Shown here: one piece after another, positions 1-7,803 of the stretch | Layout of the letters: each line of letters begins with the position of its first letter | Numbering within the stretch: the stretch's first letter is position 1 | Origin: WFZT01 sp964398355 | Lineage (GTDB): Bacteria; Hydrothermota; Hydrothermia; B15-G9; WFZT01 | DNA length: 64,000 nucleotides | Direction of reading: 5' to 3' | Assembly: GCA_964398355.1 (NCBI GenBank) | Contig: CAYNMM010000047.1 | Span: 30,564 to 94,563, forward strand | Notes under the pieces: model-generated | Databases searched by the model: none | Seen by the model: the letters and a program-made list of their open reading frames with translations, nothing else | What the model was told of the DNA's origin: nothing | Position numbers and translations under genes: made by a program

Positions 1-261
1 GGTAGCTCGGATGGAATAGCTTCGGACGTGTTCCCTTATCTTGCACAATCTGATGATGTCGGGTATCTTGGCGGTGGTATTCAGCTGAGTCTTAATTCTG
101 AGGATAATAAAATTCTTGTTAAAAGGAAAATTTACGGTGGATTGTTGATTGAAACGGTGAAAAATTTGAAACAGGGAGTCCAATTTGTTACTCTTAGATC
201 GGATTACTTTGAAGAGCCAATGGGTGGAGAAAATACCGATGTGGAGGTGAAAACCTGGTGA
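1..261 (+). CDS. Electron-transfer-flavoprotein-alpha-like fragment (5' end outside window)
   Basis: The frame is open from base 1 and stops at 259-261, leaving 86 visible residues. The pattern (GIASDVFPYLAQ, then VKRKIYGGLLIETV, then a QFVTLRSDYFEEP strand) resembles the end of the nucleotide-binding N-terminal domain of EtfA. There the equivalents are roughly 'grevAprlAarl', 'VKRPIYGGKaiaTv' and 'vvTvRPgaF'. A normal EtfA would continue about 130 residues into an FAD-binding domain, but this protein ends about 15 residues after that strand. It may be a single-domain ETF-like protein or a truncated one. The stop overlaps the GTG start of panB (GTGA), so the two are probably co-transcribed. 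The assignment is by motif memory only and is tentative. Confidence 0.4.
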   Translation, partial: GSSDGIASDVFPYLAQSDDVGYLGGGIQLSLNSEDNKILVKRKIYGGLLIETVKNLKQGVQFVTLRSDYFEEPMGGENTDVEVKTW

Positions 262-1079
262 AGAAGGTCACCGTGCGTACTTTTATAAAGAAAAAGAAAG
301 AAGGCGAAAAGATAACAATGCTTACTGCTTATGACTACCCATCTGCCAGACTACTTGATGAGGCTGGCATCGATGCAATACTTGTTGGCGATTCTCTGGG
401 TATGGTTATTCAAGGTCATGAAACTACACTTCCTGTGACAGTTGAAGAGATGCTCTACCATGTGAAAGCTGTAAGACGTGGTGTCAGGAGAGCGATGGTT
501 ATTGCTGATATGCCATTTCTTTCCTATCAGGTTAGTGAGCAAGAGGCTGTGAGAAATGCTGGATTGATGCTTAAAGAAGGTGGAGCAGATGCTGTCAAGC
601 TTGAAGGTGGTCGCCGTATCGCTCCCCTCGTAAAAAAGCTTGTGGAAACTGGTATTCCTATCATGGGTCATATTGGATTAACCCCACAGTCTGTCCATGT
701 CTTCGGTGGCTACAGAGTTCAGGGACGGACAGAGGATGATATAAGAAGATTAAAAGAGGATGCAAAAATACTTGAAGAATCAGGTGTCTTTTCAATTGTA
801 CTGGAAAGTGTACCTGTAGAGGTAGCAAAAGAAATAACTGATAGTCTTTCTATCCCCACAATCGGGATTGGGGCTGGATCCCACACTGATGGCCAGGTTC
901 TTGTTTTTCATGACTATCTTGGGTTGTTTGAGGATATCAAGCCAAGGTTTGTTAAACGTTATAGAGAACTCGGGAAGGAGATCATTCAGGCTACAAAGGA
1001 ATATATTGAAGATGTTAAATCCGGGAAATTTCCCGCTCCAGAGCACTCTTTTTTCCTCGATAAACTGAAAAAAGATTGA
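258..1079 (+). CDS. panB: 3-methyl-2-oxobutanoate hydroxymethyltransferase
   Basis: This cytoplasmic enzyme transfers a hydroxymethyl group from 5,10-methylene-THF to alpha-ketoisovalerate, the first committed step of pantothenate and CoA synthesis. The 273 residues cover the whole family length. Visible family motifs are TAYDYPSARLLDEAGID followed by ILVGDSLGMV (metal-binding Asp), GADAVKLEGG (Lys and Glu of the active site), PIMGHIGLTPQSVHVFGGY, and the C-terminal PTIGIGAGSHTDGQVLV followed by HDYLG. The start is GTG at 258, overlapping the preceding stop, with a GGAGG-type site about ten bases upstream. panC and panD are not in the window. Confidence 0.96.
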   Translation: MKKVTVRTFIKKKKEGEKITMLTAYDYPSARLLDEAGIDAILVGDSLGMVIQGHETTLPVTVEEMLYHVKAVRRGVRRAMVIADMPFLSYQVSEQEAVRNAGLMLKEGGADAVKLEGGRRIAPLVKKLVETGIPIMGHIGLTPQSVHVFGGYRVQGRTEDDIRRLKEDAKILEESGVFSIVLESVPVEVAKEITDSLSIPTIGIGAGSHTDGQVLVFHDYLGLFEDIKPRFVKRYRELGKEIIQATKEYIEDVKSGKFPAPEHSFFLDKLKKD

Positions 1080-1127
1080 AAAATTAAACACCTGTCTTAT
1101 CCTATGAACCAAAAAGGAGGTTTAGGT

Positions 1128-1610
1128 ATGGAGTTCAAAATTGTTAAAGTAGAGAAACCTGAAGAAGTGAATGTCATTCTTGGACAATCCCATTTTATAA
1201 AAACTGTTGAAGATCTCTATGAAGCTCTTGTTACAAGTGTTCCTGGCATTAAATTTGGTCTGGCTTTTTGTGAGTCATCCGGTCCACGACTTGTAAGATG
1301 GGCTGGTAACGATGACGAGTTACTTGAACTTGCCAGGAAGAATGCTCTAAACATAGGTGCAGGCCATTCTTTCATCATCCTTCTCCGCAACGTATTCCCT
1401 ATCAATGTTATGAAGGCCATCAAGAACGTAGATGAGGTTGTAAATATATATGCTGCAACTGCAAATCCCCTTGAGGTTGTGATTGCAGAAACAGAACAGG
1501 GTAGAGGAATAATGGGTGTTATTGATGGTGAGCCCCCTCTTGGTGTGGAGGGTGATGAAGATATAGCAAAGCGTAAAGAATTTCTGAGAAAGATAGGATA
1601 CAAAATTTAA
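1128..1610 (+). CDS. Adenosine-specific kinase family protein (PF04008/DUF355)
   Basis: The 160-residue protein matches the small single-domain family annotated as adenosine-specific kinase, known from archaea and thermophilic bacteria. Recognisable stretches are NVILGQSHFIKTVEDLYEAL near the N-terminus, KFGLAFCESSGPRLVRW, NIGAGHSFIILL, the PINVMKAIKNVDEVVNIYAA helix, and QGRGIMGVIDGEPPLGVE near the C-terminus. An upstream in-frame ATG at 1104 is rejected. The AAGGAGG at 1112-1118 lies inside that extension and is correctly spaced for the ATG at 1128. Biochemical function in bacteria is poorly defined. The next gene starts on the last base of its stop codon (TAATG), which suggests translational coupling. 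Confidence 0.85.
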   Translation: MEFKIVKVEKPEEVNVILGQSHFIKTVEDLYEALVTSVPGIKFGLAFCESSGPRLVRWAGNDDELLELARKNALNIGAGHSFIILLRNVFPINVMKAIKNVDEVVNIYAATANPLEVVIAETEQGRGIMGVIDGEPPLGVEGDEDIAKRKEFLRKIGYKI

Positions 1611-3196
1611 TGTCTATAAAACAATTAGAGAAAATTTTACCCCTGCTATTCCTATTCATTTCGTCATGCTCTATTACCCCATACTACCACGGAGTAACTG
1701 ACCAGGGTGCCGTGCTTGTCCCTGTAGAAATAGAAGACACTCTTCTTCCTCGAATACCGGAGAAGAAAGTTGAATCTATGAAGAATGTCAACCTGAGTCC
1801 AAGGGAAAGTCTTTATGTGGAAATAGAAGAAAAGAAACTCGGAATTTCAGTTCCAGATAACCGCAAGGAAATAGCTAAATGGATAAAGTACTATTCCAGG
1901 AATCCCTTTGGACGTCACTGGCTGAAGGCCTCCATAAAGAGAGGAGCTCCATTCATACCGATAATAAAAGATAAGCTCAAAAAAGCCGGCTTACCGGAGG
2001 AGCTGGCATATTTACCAATTATTGAAAGCGGATTTAAACCACTTGCCCGATCCAGAGCTGGTGCAGTTGGTATATGGCAGTTTATCCCTGGAAGTGCAAG
2101 GAAGTTTGGCCTAACTGTGAACTGGTGGATTGATGAGAGGCGTGATCCAATAAAGTCTACTGATGCAGCGATCAAATATTTAAAGGAACTTTACGGAATG
2201 TTTGGGAAGTGGGACCTCGCACTTTCTGCTTACAACTACGGTGAAGGCAAATTGAAGAGGAAGATAAAAAGAATGAAGACAAATAACTTCTGGAGGTTAA
2301 AACGTCGGCTACCACGAGAGACGAGGAACTATGTACCACAGTTTTTTGCGGTCCTCACAATCCTGAATCATCCTGAAATTTACGGAATTTCTGTTCCCTC
2401 TAATCCTGATCCGTTTGTTTATGATTCAGTCAGAATGCCGGGGCCTGTATCTCTCGATGTCGCAGCGAAGTGGGCAGGAGTGCCTCTTGCTGAGATGGTA
2501 AAGTATAATCTGGCCTTCAAGAGAGGTATGGCTCCACCTGATTATCGAAACTACTATTTACGTATACCACCAGGTACCAGGGATAGATTTGTTGCCAATA
2601 TGAAAAAGACGCCGAGAAACAAATGGTATACGATAACCTACCACAGGATTCGTAGAGGCGAAAATCTTTATGTCATCGCGAGAAGGTATGGTGTTAGCGT
2701 AAAAGAATTGATGAGGATTAATAGGATAAGAAATCCAAGAAGAATAAGAAGGGGACGGGTTCTTGTTATCCCGATTAGTTCCGGCTATGCCAGATACCTT
2801 ACAGAAAATGTTGACCTTCAAATTGTAAATAAACATCATGATACACGTGTTGTTTATTATCGGGTGAAAAGGGGTGATAGTCTCAAACGCATCTCAAGAA
2901 AATTTGGTGTTTCCGTAAAAAATTTAAAGAGATGGAATGGTCTGAGGTCCTCGAGAATCAGACCCGGTCAGAAATTAATTGTGTATAAAAAAGATGGAAA
3001 GACAAATAAGAGACATGTCAGTAAAAGGGGAAAGAAGGAAAAATATTATCCCTATAGAGTCAAGAAAGGTGATACACTTTACGATATTTCGTTAAGGTTT
3101 AAAGTGGATATCAGAGACCTTATGAAAATAAACAATATAAAGAATCCCCGCCAGTTGAGAGTTGGTACAGTAGTTAAAATTCCGGCGGATATTTGA
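1610..3196 (+). CDS. Membrane-bound lytic murein transglycosylase, MltD-like, SLT plus three LysM domains
   Basis: This predicted outer-membrane or periplasmic lipoprotein cleaves peptidoglycan glycan strands. Residues 1-20 form a lipoprotein signal ending in the lipobox ISSC. A GH23/SLT domain follows at about residues 100-260, with the catalytic Glu in LPIIESGF and the motifs AVGIWQFIPGSARKFGL and ALSAYNYGEGKL. Three LysM repeats fill the C-terminal third, beginning near YHRIRRGENLYVIARRYGV, YYRVKRGDSLKRISRKFGV and YRVKKGDTLYDISLRFKV, each ending in a GxxLxIP-like strand. They anchor the enzyme to peptidoglycan. The 528-residue length fits MltD (LysM number varies between species). The very high Lys/Arg content in the LysM part is typical of glycan binding. 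Confidence 0.93.
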   Translation: MSIKQLEKILPLLFLFISSCSITPYYHGVTDQGAVLVPVEIEDTLLPRIPEKKVESMKNVNLSPRESLYVEIEEKKLGISVPDNRKEIAKWIKYYSRNPFGRHWLKASIKRGAPFIPIIKDKLKKAGLPEELAYLPIIESGFKPLARSRAGAVGIWQFIPGSARKFGLTVNWWIDERRDPIKSTDAAIKYLKELYGMFGKWDLALSAYNYGEGKLKRKIKRMKTNNFWRLKRRLPRETRNYVPQFFAVLTILNHPEIYGISVPSNPDPFVYDSVRMPGPVSLDVAAKWAGVPLAEMVKYNLAFKRGMAPPDYRNYYLRIPPGTRDRFVANMKKTPRNKWYTITYHRIRRGENLYVIARRYGVSVKELMRINRIRNPRRIRRGRVLVIPISSGYARYLTENVDLQIVNKHHDTRVVYYRVKRGDSLKRISRKFGVSVKNLKRWNGLRSSRIRPGQKLIVYKKDGKTNKRHVSKRGKKEKYYPYRVKKGDTLYDISLRFKVDIRDLMKINNIKNPRQLRVGTVVKIPADI

Positions 3197-3223
3197 TTTC
3201 TAACATTTTTACCTTTTTGATAT

Positions 3224-3252
3224 TTGACAGATTTACAGGTGGAAGGTAAAAT
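3224..3252 (+). promoter_or_regulatory. Sigma70-type promoter for the branched-chain amino acid transporter operon
   Basis: TTGACA (3224-3229), a 17-base spacer and TAAAAT (3247-3252) lie just ahead of the binding-protein gene, whose GGAGG and ATG follow at 3270-3281. The preceding gene ends at 3196, so transcription of the operon can start here. Confidence 0.7.
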
Positions 3253-3278
3253 TGAACTGAAAAAATGGAGGTGATAAT

Positions 3279-4445
3279 ATGAAGAAGGTAGTTGCACTTG
3301 CTCTTGTTGTAAGTCTTGTGGCGGGTTTTGGATGGGCAAAACCCAGGAAAGCAAATTTAAAGGGTGCGATCAAGATTGGTTTCTTCTCTCCTCTTACAGG
3401 ATTTGCTGCTGCTGATGGTCTCTCTGCACTTCGGGGTGCTAAACTCGCAGTTGAAGAGATCAACAAAAGTGGAGGCCTCCTCGGTAAAAAAGTTGTTCTT
3501 GTCAATTACGATGACCGTGTAAAGTCCTCCGAGGCTGTTGCAATTGCTCGTAAACTTGTAACAAAGGATAGAGTTGTTGCAGCAGTAAGTGGCTCGTACT
3601 CAGGCCCTACGAGAGCCGCAGCCCCCATATTCCAGCAGTTTAAAATTCCTATGATCTCAGCCTACGCCGTACATCCTGAAATTACCAAAGCCGGAAATTA
3701 TATTTTCAGAAACGGTTTCCTCGGTACAGTTGAAGGGAAAGCTATGGGCGAGGTTGCTCTCAAATTTTTGAGAGCAAAGAGAATAGCTCTGCTTGTGATC
3801 GATAACGACTATGGTCATTCTCTTGCTGAGGGTGTTAAAATGCGGATTCGCCAGCTTGGCGGCGCAAAAATCGTTTACGAAAAGGCTTATTCCATAGGTG
3901 AAAAAGATTTTACTCCACTTTTAACGGCTGCAAAAGCTCAAAAGCCTGATCTTCTAATTGCTACTGCCTATTATAATGAGGCCGCTCAAATTGCAAGGCA
4001 GGTAAAGCAGATGGGATGGAGGATTCAGATCCTTGGAGAGGAGGGGTATGATTCTCCTAAATTCCTTGAACTTGCCGGTGATGCAGCTGAGGGTGTTATT
4101 ATTACGACAAATTTAAACAGGGACGATCTCAGCTCCATAACCCAGAATTTTATCAAGAATTTCAAGGCCAGATACAATGAAGATCCTGACATGGTTGGAG
4201 CTTCTTCTTATGACGCGATCATGCTTCTTGCGAAGGCCATAAAGAAAGCGCACAGTACAAATCCAGCGAGGATAAGAGACGCTCTTCAGTCATTACAAAA
4301 CGAGGTGCTTGCAACAGGTGTCCTCTACAGGTTTACACAGGGAAGGGAAGTGGTAAAGCCTGTCCAGGTGCAGATTGTGAAGAATGGAGAGTTCCATTAT
4401 TATGGTATTATAGCCGATCCTGATGTTGTAACACCACCATGGTGA
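3279..4445 (+). CDS. Branched-chain amino acid ABC transporter, periplasmic binding protein (LivJ/LivK type)
   Basis: This type I periplasmic binding protein delivers leucine, isoleucine, valine or a related substrate to the permease encoded downstream. The N-terminus MKKVVALALVVSLVAGFGWA is a signal peptide. The mature start KGAIKIGFFSPLTGFAAADG is followed by GAKLAVEEINKSGGLLGKKV, the characteristic opening of the family (Peripla_BP_6). The KDRVVAAVSGSYSGPTRAAAP segment holds the residues that usually contact the ligand carboxylate and amine. At 388 residues it is full length. It has its own promoter and a GGAGG site. A perfect 40-bp palindrome separates it from the membrane genes, consistent with higher expression of the binding protein. 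Exact substrate cannot be told from sequence. Confidence 0.93.
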   Translation: MKKVVALALVVSLVAGFGWAKPRKANLKGAIKIGFFSPLTGFAAADGLSALRGAKLAVEEINKSGGLLGKKVVLVNYDDRVKSSEAVAIARKLVTKDRVVAAVSGSYSGPTRAAAPIFQQFKIPMISAYAVHPEITKAGNYIFRNGFLGTVEGKAMGEVALKFLRAKRIALLVIDNDYGHSLAEGVKMRIRQLGGAKIVYEKAYSIGEKDFTPLLTAAKAQKPDLLIATAYYNEAAQIARQVKQMGWRIQILGEEGYDSPKFLELAGDAAEGVIITTNLNRDDLSSITQNFIKNFKARYNEDPDMVGASSYDAIMLLAKAIKKAHSTNPARIRDALQSLQNEVLATGVLYRFTQGREVVKPVQVQIVKNGEFHYYGIIADPDVVTPPW

Positions 4446-4453
4446 TAATGAGG

Positions 4454-4493
4454 GGAGGGGTGCGGTCGAAAAATTTTTCGACCGCACCCCTCC
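4454..4493. terminator. Perfect 40-bp palindrome between binding-protein and permease genes
   Basis: The arms 4454-4473 and 4474-4493 are exact reverse complements, GC-rich outside (GGAGGGGTGCGGTCG) with AAAAATTTTT in the centre. The transcript would form a very stable hairpin, although no uridine run follows it (next bases are TATAGAT). It lies eight bases after the binding-protein stop and 27 bases before the livH start. A plausible role is 3'-end stabilisation or partial termination that lowers expression of livHMGF relative to the binding protein. That role is inferred. Confidence 0.7.
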
Positions 4494-4520
4494 TATAGAT
4501 CTTATAAGTCCTTCTTTGAT

Positions 4521-5375
4521 ATGTTACTTCAGCAGATTATAAATGGTCTTGCGTCTGGGGGAATTTACACACTCGTAGCTCTTGGGCTTACCCTCGTTTA
4601 CGGAGTTTTAAAAATCTTGCATATTGCTCATGCTGGTATTTATGCTCTCGGTGCCTATATGGCGCTTATTGCATACAAAATTTACCCGAACATTTATTTT
4701 GCCTTTTTCTTTGCAATGGTTAGCACGGCCCTGGCCGGTTACCTTGTCCAAAAGTATCTCTACTGGCCAATTATTGATCAGCCGAGGATTGTGCCTTTGA
4801 TTGCTTCAATCGGTCTGTTTCTTGCACTTGAAGAGCTTTACCGTTTGATATGGGGACCATACGTGATACCGTTTCCACAGAAATTTCACTGGAAGACTTA
4901 CACAATCGGCAAAATTCGGTTGCCTGGTGCTGATCTTTTTGTTTTTGCTCTTTCCCTGATTTTTCTTGCAATTTTATACTGGATAGTGAATAGGACCAGG
5001 ATTGGTCTTGCAATGAGGGCTGTGGCAGATGATAAGGAAGTTGCAGAGGCATCTGGGATAAATTCAAAATGGACTATCGCGCTTTCTTTTATTATTGGTT
5101 CTGCCCTTGCCGGTGCAGCTGGTCTTATGGTAGGGGTTTATTACAACTCTATTTATCCCACCATGGGAGACGTTCCTGCTTACAAAAGTCTTGCTGTAAT
5201 AGTGGTTGGAGGGATGGGGAGTATAGAGGGTACGGTGGTTGCAGGTTTTGGACTTGGTCTTCTCGAAGCCCTTTTGCTTGGTTTTTTGCCATTTGCTTTT
5301 CCCAGGGATGCGCTCGCATTTATTGCAATGATCATTTTCTTACTGATCAAACCGGAGGGATTATTTGGTAGATGA
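4521..5375 (+). CDS. livH: Branched-chain amino acid ABC transporter permease LivH
   Basis: This is one of two inner-membrane subunits of the transporter. The protein has 284 residues with about eight hydrophobic segments. It carries the LivH hallmarks LLQQIINGLASGGIYTLVALGLTLVYG at the start and the EAA-type loop NRTRIGLAMRAVADDKEVAEASGI, which docks on the ATPases. VVVGGMGSIEGTVVAGFGLGLLEAL follows near the C-terminus. The start ATG has no clear Shine-Dalgarno sequence, unlike its neighbours, which may reflect coupling across the hairpin upstream. Its end overlaps livM by four bases. Confidence 0.95.
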   Translation: MLLQQIINGLASGGIYTLVALGLTLVYGVLKILHIAHAGIYALGAYMALIAYKIYPNIYFAFFFAMVSTALAGYLVQKYLYWPIIDQPRIVPLIASIGLFLALEELYRLIWGPYVIPFPQKFHWKTYTIGKIRLPGADLFVFALSLIFLAILYWIVNRTRIGLAMRAVADDKEVAEASGINSKWTIALSFIIGSALAGAAGLMVGVYYNSIYPTMGDVPAYKSLAVIVVGGMGSIEGTVVAGFGLGLLEALLLGFLPFAFPRDALAFIAMIIFLLIKPEGLFGR

Positions 5376-6238
5376 ATTACTACCTGACGATACTGATTTA
5401 TATTGGGATTAATTCGATTCTTGCTTTAAGTTTGAATATTATTGTTGGTTACGCTGGTCAAATTTCACTTGGTCATGCGGCTTTTTATGGGATAGGGGCA
5501 TACTCTTCAGCTTTGATTGCGACAAAACTTGGAGTATCTTTCTGGGTGGCCTTACCGTCTGCTATAGTCATCACTGCAATTGTTGGAGCCATCCTTGGCC
5601 TTCCTTCGTTGAGGGTGAGTGAAGATTTTCTTGCAATAACAACAATTGGGATAAATTTTGTTGTCCAGGCTGTTTTTAAATATGTGAAGTTTTTTGGTGG
5701 TGCTCTGGGTGTTAGTGGTATCCCATTTCCGTCTCTGGGTGGTCATAGATTTTCACTCGCTGCTTTTGCCGTTATGACAGCTATTTTTACTGTTATTTCT
5801 GCCTTAGTGGCCCATTTGATAAATACATCCTGGATAGGATTGGGGTTGAAAGCAGTGAGAGAGGACGAACTTGCCGCCTCATCCAGTGGAGTAAATGTTT
5901 ATAAGTTCAAAGTTCTTGCCTTTGTTCTTGGATCTGCCCTTGCCGGTCTTGCTGGTAGTTTGTATGCCCATTTTATGATGTTCATAACTGCTGATGATTT
6001 TGGGTTTCCACTTTCTATTGCAATACTTTCAATGATAGTGATTGGAGGAATTGGTACGGTAAGAGGCGCCTTCCTTGGTGCATTACTTCTTACGATTATG
6101 CCAGAAGTTTTTCGTCCCCTCTCAGATTACAGAATGCTTGTCTATGCCATCCTTCTCATTCTTTTCATGCGCTTCCTGCCTGAAGGCTTGATTGGAGACG
6201 AAAGTATTGTGTGGAAGAAAATAAGGGGTAAGGCGTGA
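5372..6238 (+). CDS. livM: Branched-chain amino acid ABC transporter permease LivM
   Basis: This is the second permease subunit, with 288 residues and about eight to nine membrane segments. Typical LivM features are NIIVGYAGQISLGHAAFYGIGAY near the N-terminus, the ATPase-contact loop TSWIGLGLKAVREDELAASSSGVN, and SMIVIGGIGTVRGAFLGAL followed by FLPEGLIG at the end. It starts within the livH stop (ATGA) and ends within the livG start (GTGA), so all membrane and ATPase genes form one translationally coupled unit. It is shorter than proteobacterial LivM, which carries an N-terminal extension. Confidence 0.95.
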   Translation: MNYYLTILIYIGINSILALSLNIIVGYAGQISLGHAAFYGIGAYSSALIATKLGVSFWVALPSAIVITAIVGAILGLPSLRVSEDFLAITTIGINFVVQAVFKYVKFFGGALGVSGIPFPSLGGHRFSLAAFAVMTAIFTVISALVAHLINTSWIGLGLKAVREDELAASSSGVNVYKFKVLAFVLGSALAGLAGSLYAHFMMFITADDFGFPLSIAILSMIVIGGIGTVRGAFLGALLLTIMPEVFRPLSDYRMLVYAILLILFMRFLPEGLIGDESIVWKKIRGKA

Positions 6239-6987
6239 GCACGATACTTGAGGTTAAAAATGTAAAAAAGAGATTTGGTGGAATTGAAGCTTTGAAAGGT
6301 GTTTCTATTGCTCTATCGAAGGGAGAAATTCTTGGTCTTATCGGTCCAAATGGTGCGGGGAAGACAACATTATTTAACTGTATTGCCGGTGTATATCATC
6401 CTGATGATGGGGAGATCCTTTTTAAAAATAGAAGGATAGACATGTTACCACCTCATCGAGTTGCTGAACTTGGTATTGCAAGGACGTTTCAGATTGTGAG
6501 ACCATTTAAAACACTTTCCGTGATTGACAATGTACTTGTCGCATTGGGTTTGAAAAATTATATTGGATACAAAAATTTGTTTAAAAAACCTGGAGCCAAT
6601 GATTTTAAGAAGGCTATTGAGCTCTTGAAAGCTGTGGGGCTTGAGTCCAAAAAAGATGAAGTATCCGAGAATTTGAGTCTCGGAGAATTGAGGAGACTCG
6701 AGGTGGCGAGGGCACTTGCACTTGACCCTGAAATTATTCTTCTTGATGAACCTTACGCAGGTTTGAGGCGCCATGAAGAGGGTAGAATTTCAGATATGAT
6801 CAGGGAGTTACACAGTAGAGGACTCTCTATTATCATTGTGGAACACAGGGTGAGGTTATTGATGGAACTTGTTGAGCGAGTTGTGGTACTTGATATGGGT
6901 GAGCTAATAGCAGAGGGTTCTCCCGATGAAGTTAGGAATAATCCTCGGGTTATAAAAGCTTATCTCGGGGAGGAAGAGGTTGCTTAG
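6235..6987 (+). CDS. livG: Branched-chain amino acid ABC transporter ATP-binding protein LivG
   Basis: This cytoplasmic ATPase drives the LivHM permease. Walker A is GPNGAGKTT at about residues 36-44, Walker B is EIILLDEPYAGL, and the switch His is in IIIVEHRVRLLMELVERVVVLD. The signature motif is LSLGELRRLEVARALA, where LivG proteins more often have LSYGQ. The family tolerates variation at this motif, so activity is expected. The start is GTG at 6235 overlapping the livM stop. The gene overlaps livF by eight bases. The 250-residue length is normal. Confidence 0.94.
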   Translation: MSTILEVKNVKKRFGGIEALKGVSIALSKGEILGLIGPNGAGKTTLFNCIAGVYHPDDGEILFKNRRIDMLPPHRVAELGIARTFQIVRPFKTLSVIDNVLVALGLKNYIGYKNLFKKPGANDFKKAIELLKAVGLESKKDEVSENLSLGELRRLEVARALALDPEIILLDEPYAGLRRHEEGRISDMIRELHSRGLSIIIVEHRVRLLMELVERVVVLDMGELIAEGSPDEVRNNPRVIKAYLGEEEVA

Positions 6988-7681
6988 AGTAGAAGATTTG
7001 AATGTTTATTACGATCGATTACATGTTTTGAAAGATATAAACTTTGATGTTAAAGATGGAGAAATTTATGCCATAATAGGTGCGAATGGGGCGGGTAAGA
7101 CTACTTTGTTAAGGTCGATAATGGGTCTGAAAGAAATTGTAAGTGGCAGGATAATTTTTAAAGATAGAGATGTTACGTCTTTGAGTGCCCATGAGAGAGC
7201 GAGACTTGGTATTTCACTCTCCTTTGAGGGAGGGAGAATTTTGAGATCGTTGAGTGTGGAGGATAATCTGAAGCTTGGCGCATACCTTGTAAACAGAGAG
7301 AAGTACCAGGAGAAACTTGATTTTATTTACGATTTGTTTCCCAGGCTTAAGGAGAGGAGAAAGCAGATAGCAGGTTCTCTTTCTGGTGGGGAGAGACAGA
7401 TGCTTTCTATTTCGAGGGCACTTATGAGTGAGCCTTCACTTCTCATGCTTGATGAACCAAGTTTTGGTCTTGCTCCCAAAATTGTCATAGAGATTTTCCA
7501 CGTACTGGAAAAATTGAATAAAGAGACAGGTCTTACAATGCTACTTGTTGAGCAGAATGTGAAGCAGGCTTTGAAAATTGCCTCTCGAGCGATGGTCATT
7601 GAAGCCGGTTATGAAGTTACAAGGGGGACACCTAAAGATATACTGAGTAATAAAGAAGTGATAGAAGCCTATCTCGGCTAA
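6980..7681 (+). CDS. livF: Branched-chain amino acid ABC transporter ATP-binding protein LivF
   Basis: This is the second ATPase of the transporter, 233 residues. Walker A is GANGAGKTTLL, the signature is LSGGERQMLSISRALMSEP, Walker B is LLMLDEPSFGLAPKIV, and the switch region is LLVEQNVKQALKIASRAMVIEAG. The DEPSFGLAP and EQN motifs are typical of LivF. The start is TTG at 6980 inside the end of livG. The operon ends here, and the following gene (uvrC) is on the opposite strand. A weak hairpin with a T-run follows. Confidence 0.94.
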   Translation: MLRVEDLNVYYDRLHVLKDINFDVKDGEIYAIIGANGAGKTTLLRSIMGLKEIVSGRIIFKDRDVTSLSAHERARLGISLSFEGGRILRSLSVEDNLKLGAYLVNREKYQEKLDFIYDLFPRLKERRKQIAGSLSGGERQMLSISRALMSEPSLLMLDEPSFGLAPKIVIEIFHVLEKLNKETGLTMLLVEQNVKQALKIASRAMVIEAGYEVTRGTPKDILSNKEVIEAYLG

Positions 7682-7694
7682 TAACTTCCAATTT

Positions 7695-7737
7695 ACGGCT
7701 CAGAACAATCCCGGCTGGTGCCGTTGGGTAATTTTTT
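7695..7737 (+). terminator. Possible weak terminator after the liv operon
   Basis: ACGGC (7695-7699) can pair with GCCGT (7720-7724), and alternatively CGGC with GCCG around TGGT, followed at 7732-7737 by six T residues. It sits between the convergent livF and uvrC genes. The stem is short and the T-run is displaced, so this is a low-confidence call. Confidence 0.3.
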
Positions 7738-7803
7738 CTGTAGTGTACATGAAAGGATTAAATCAGGCGTTATTGACAGTATTTCCCGAAATTTCAGCCA
7801 ATT

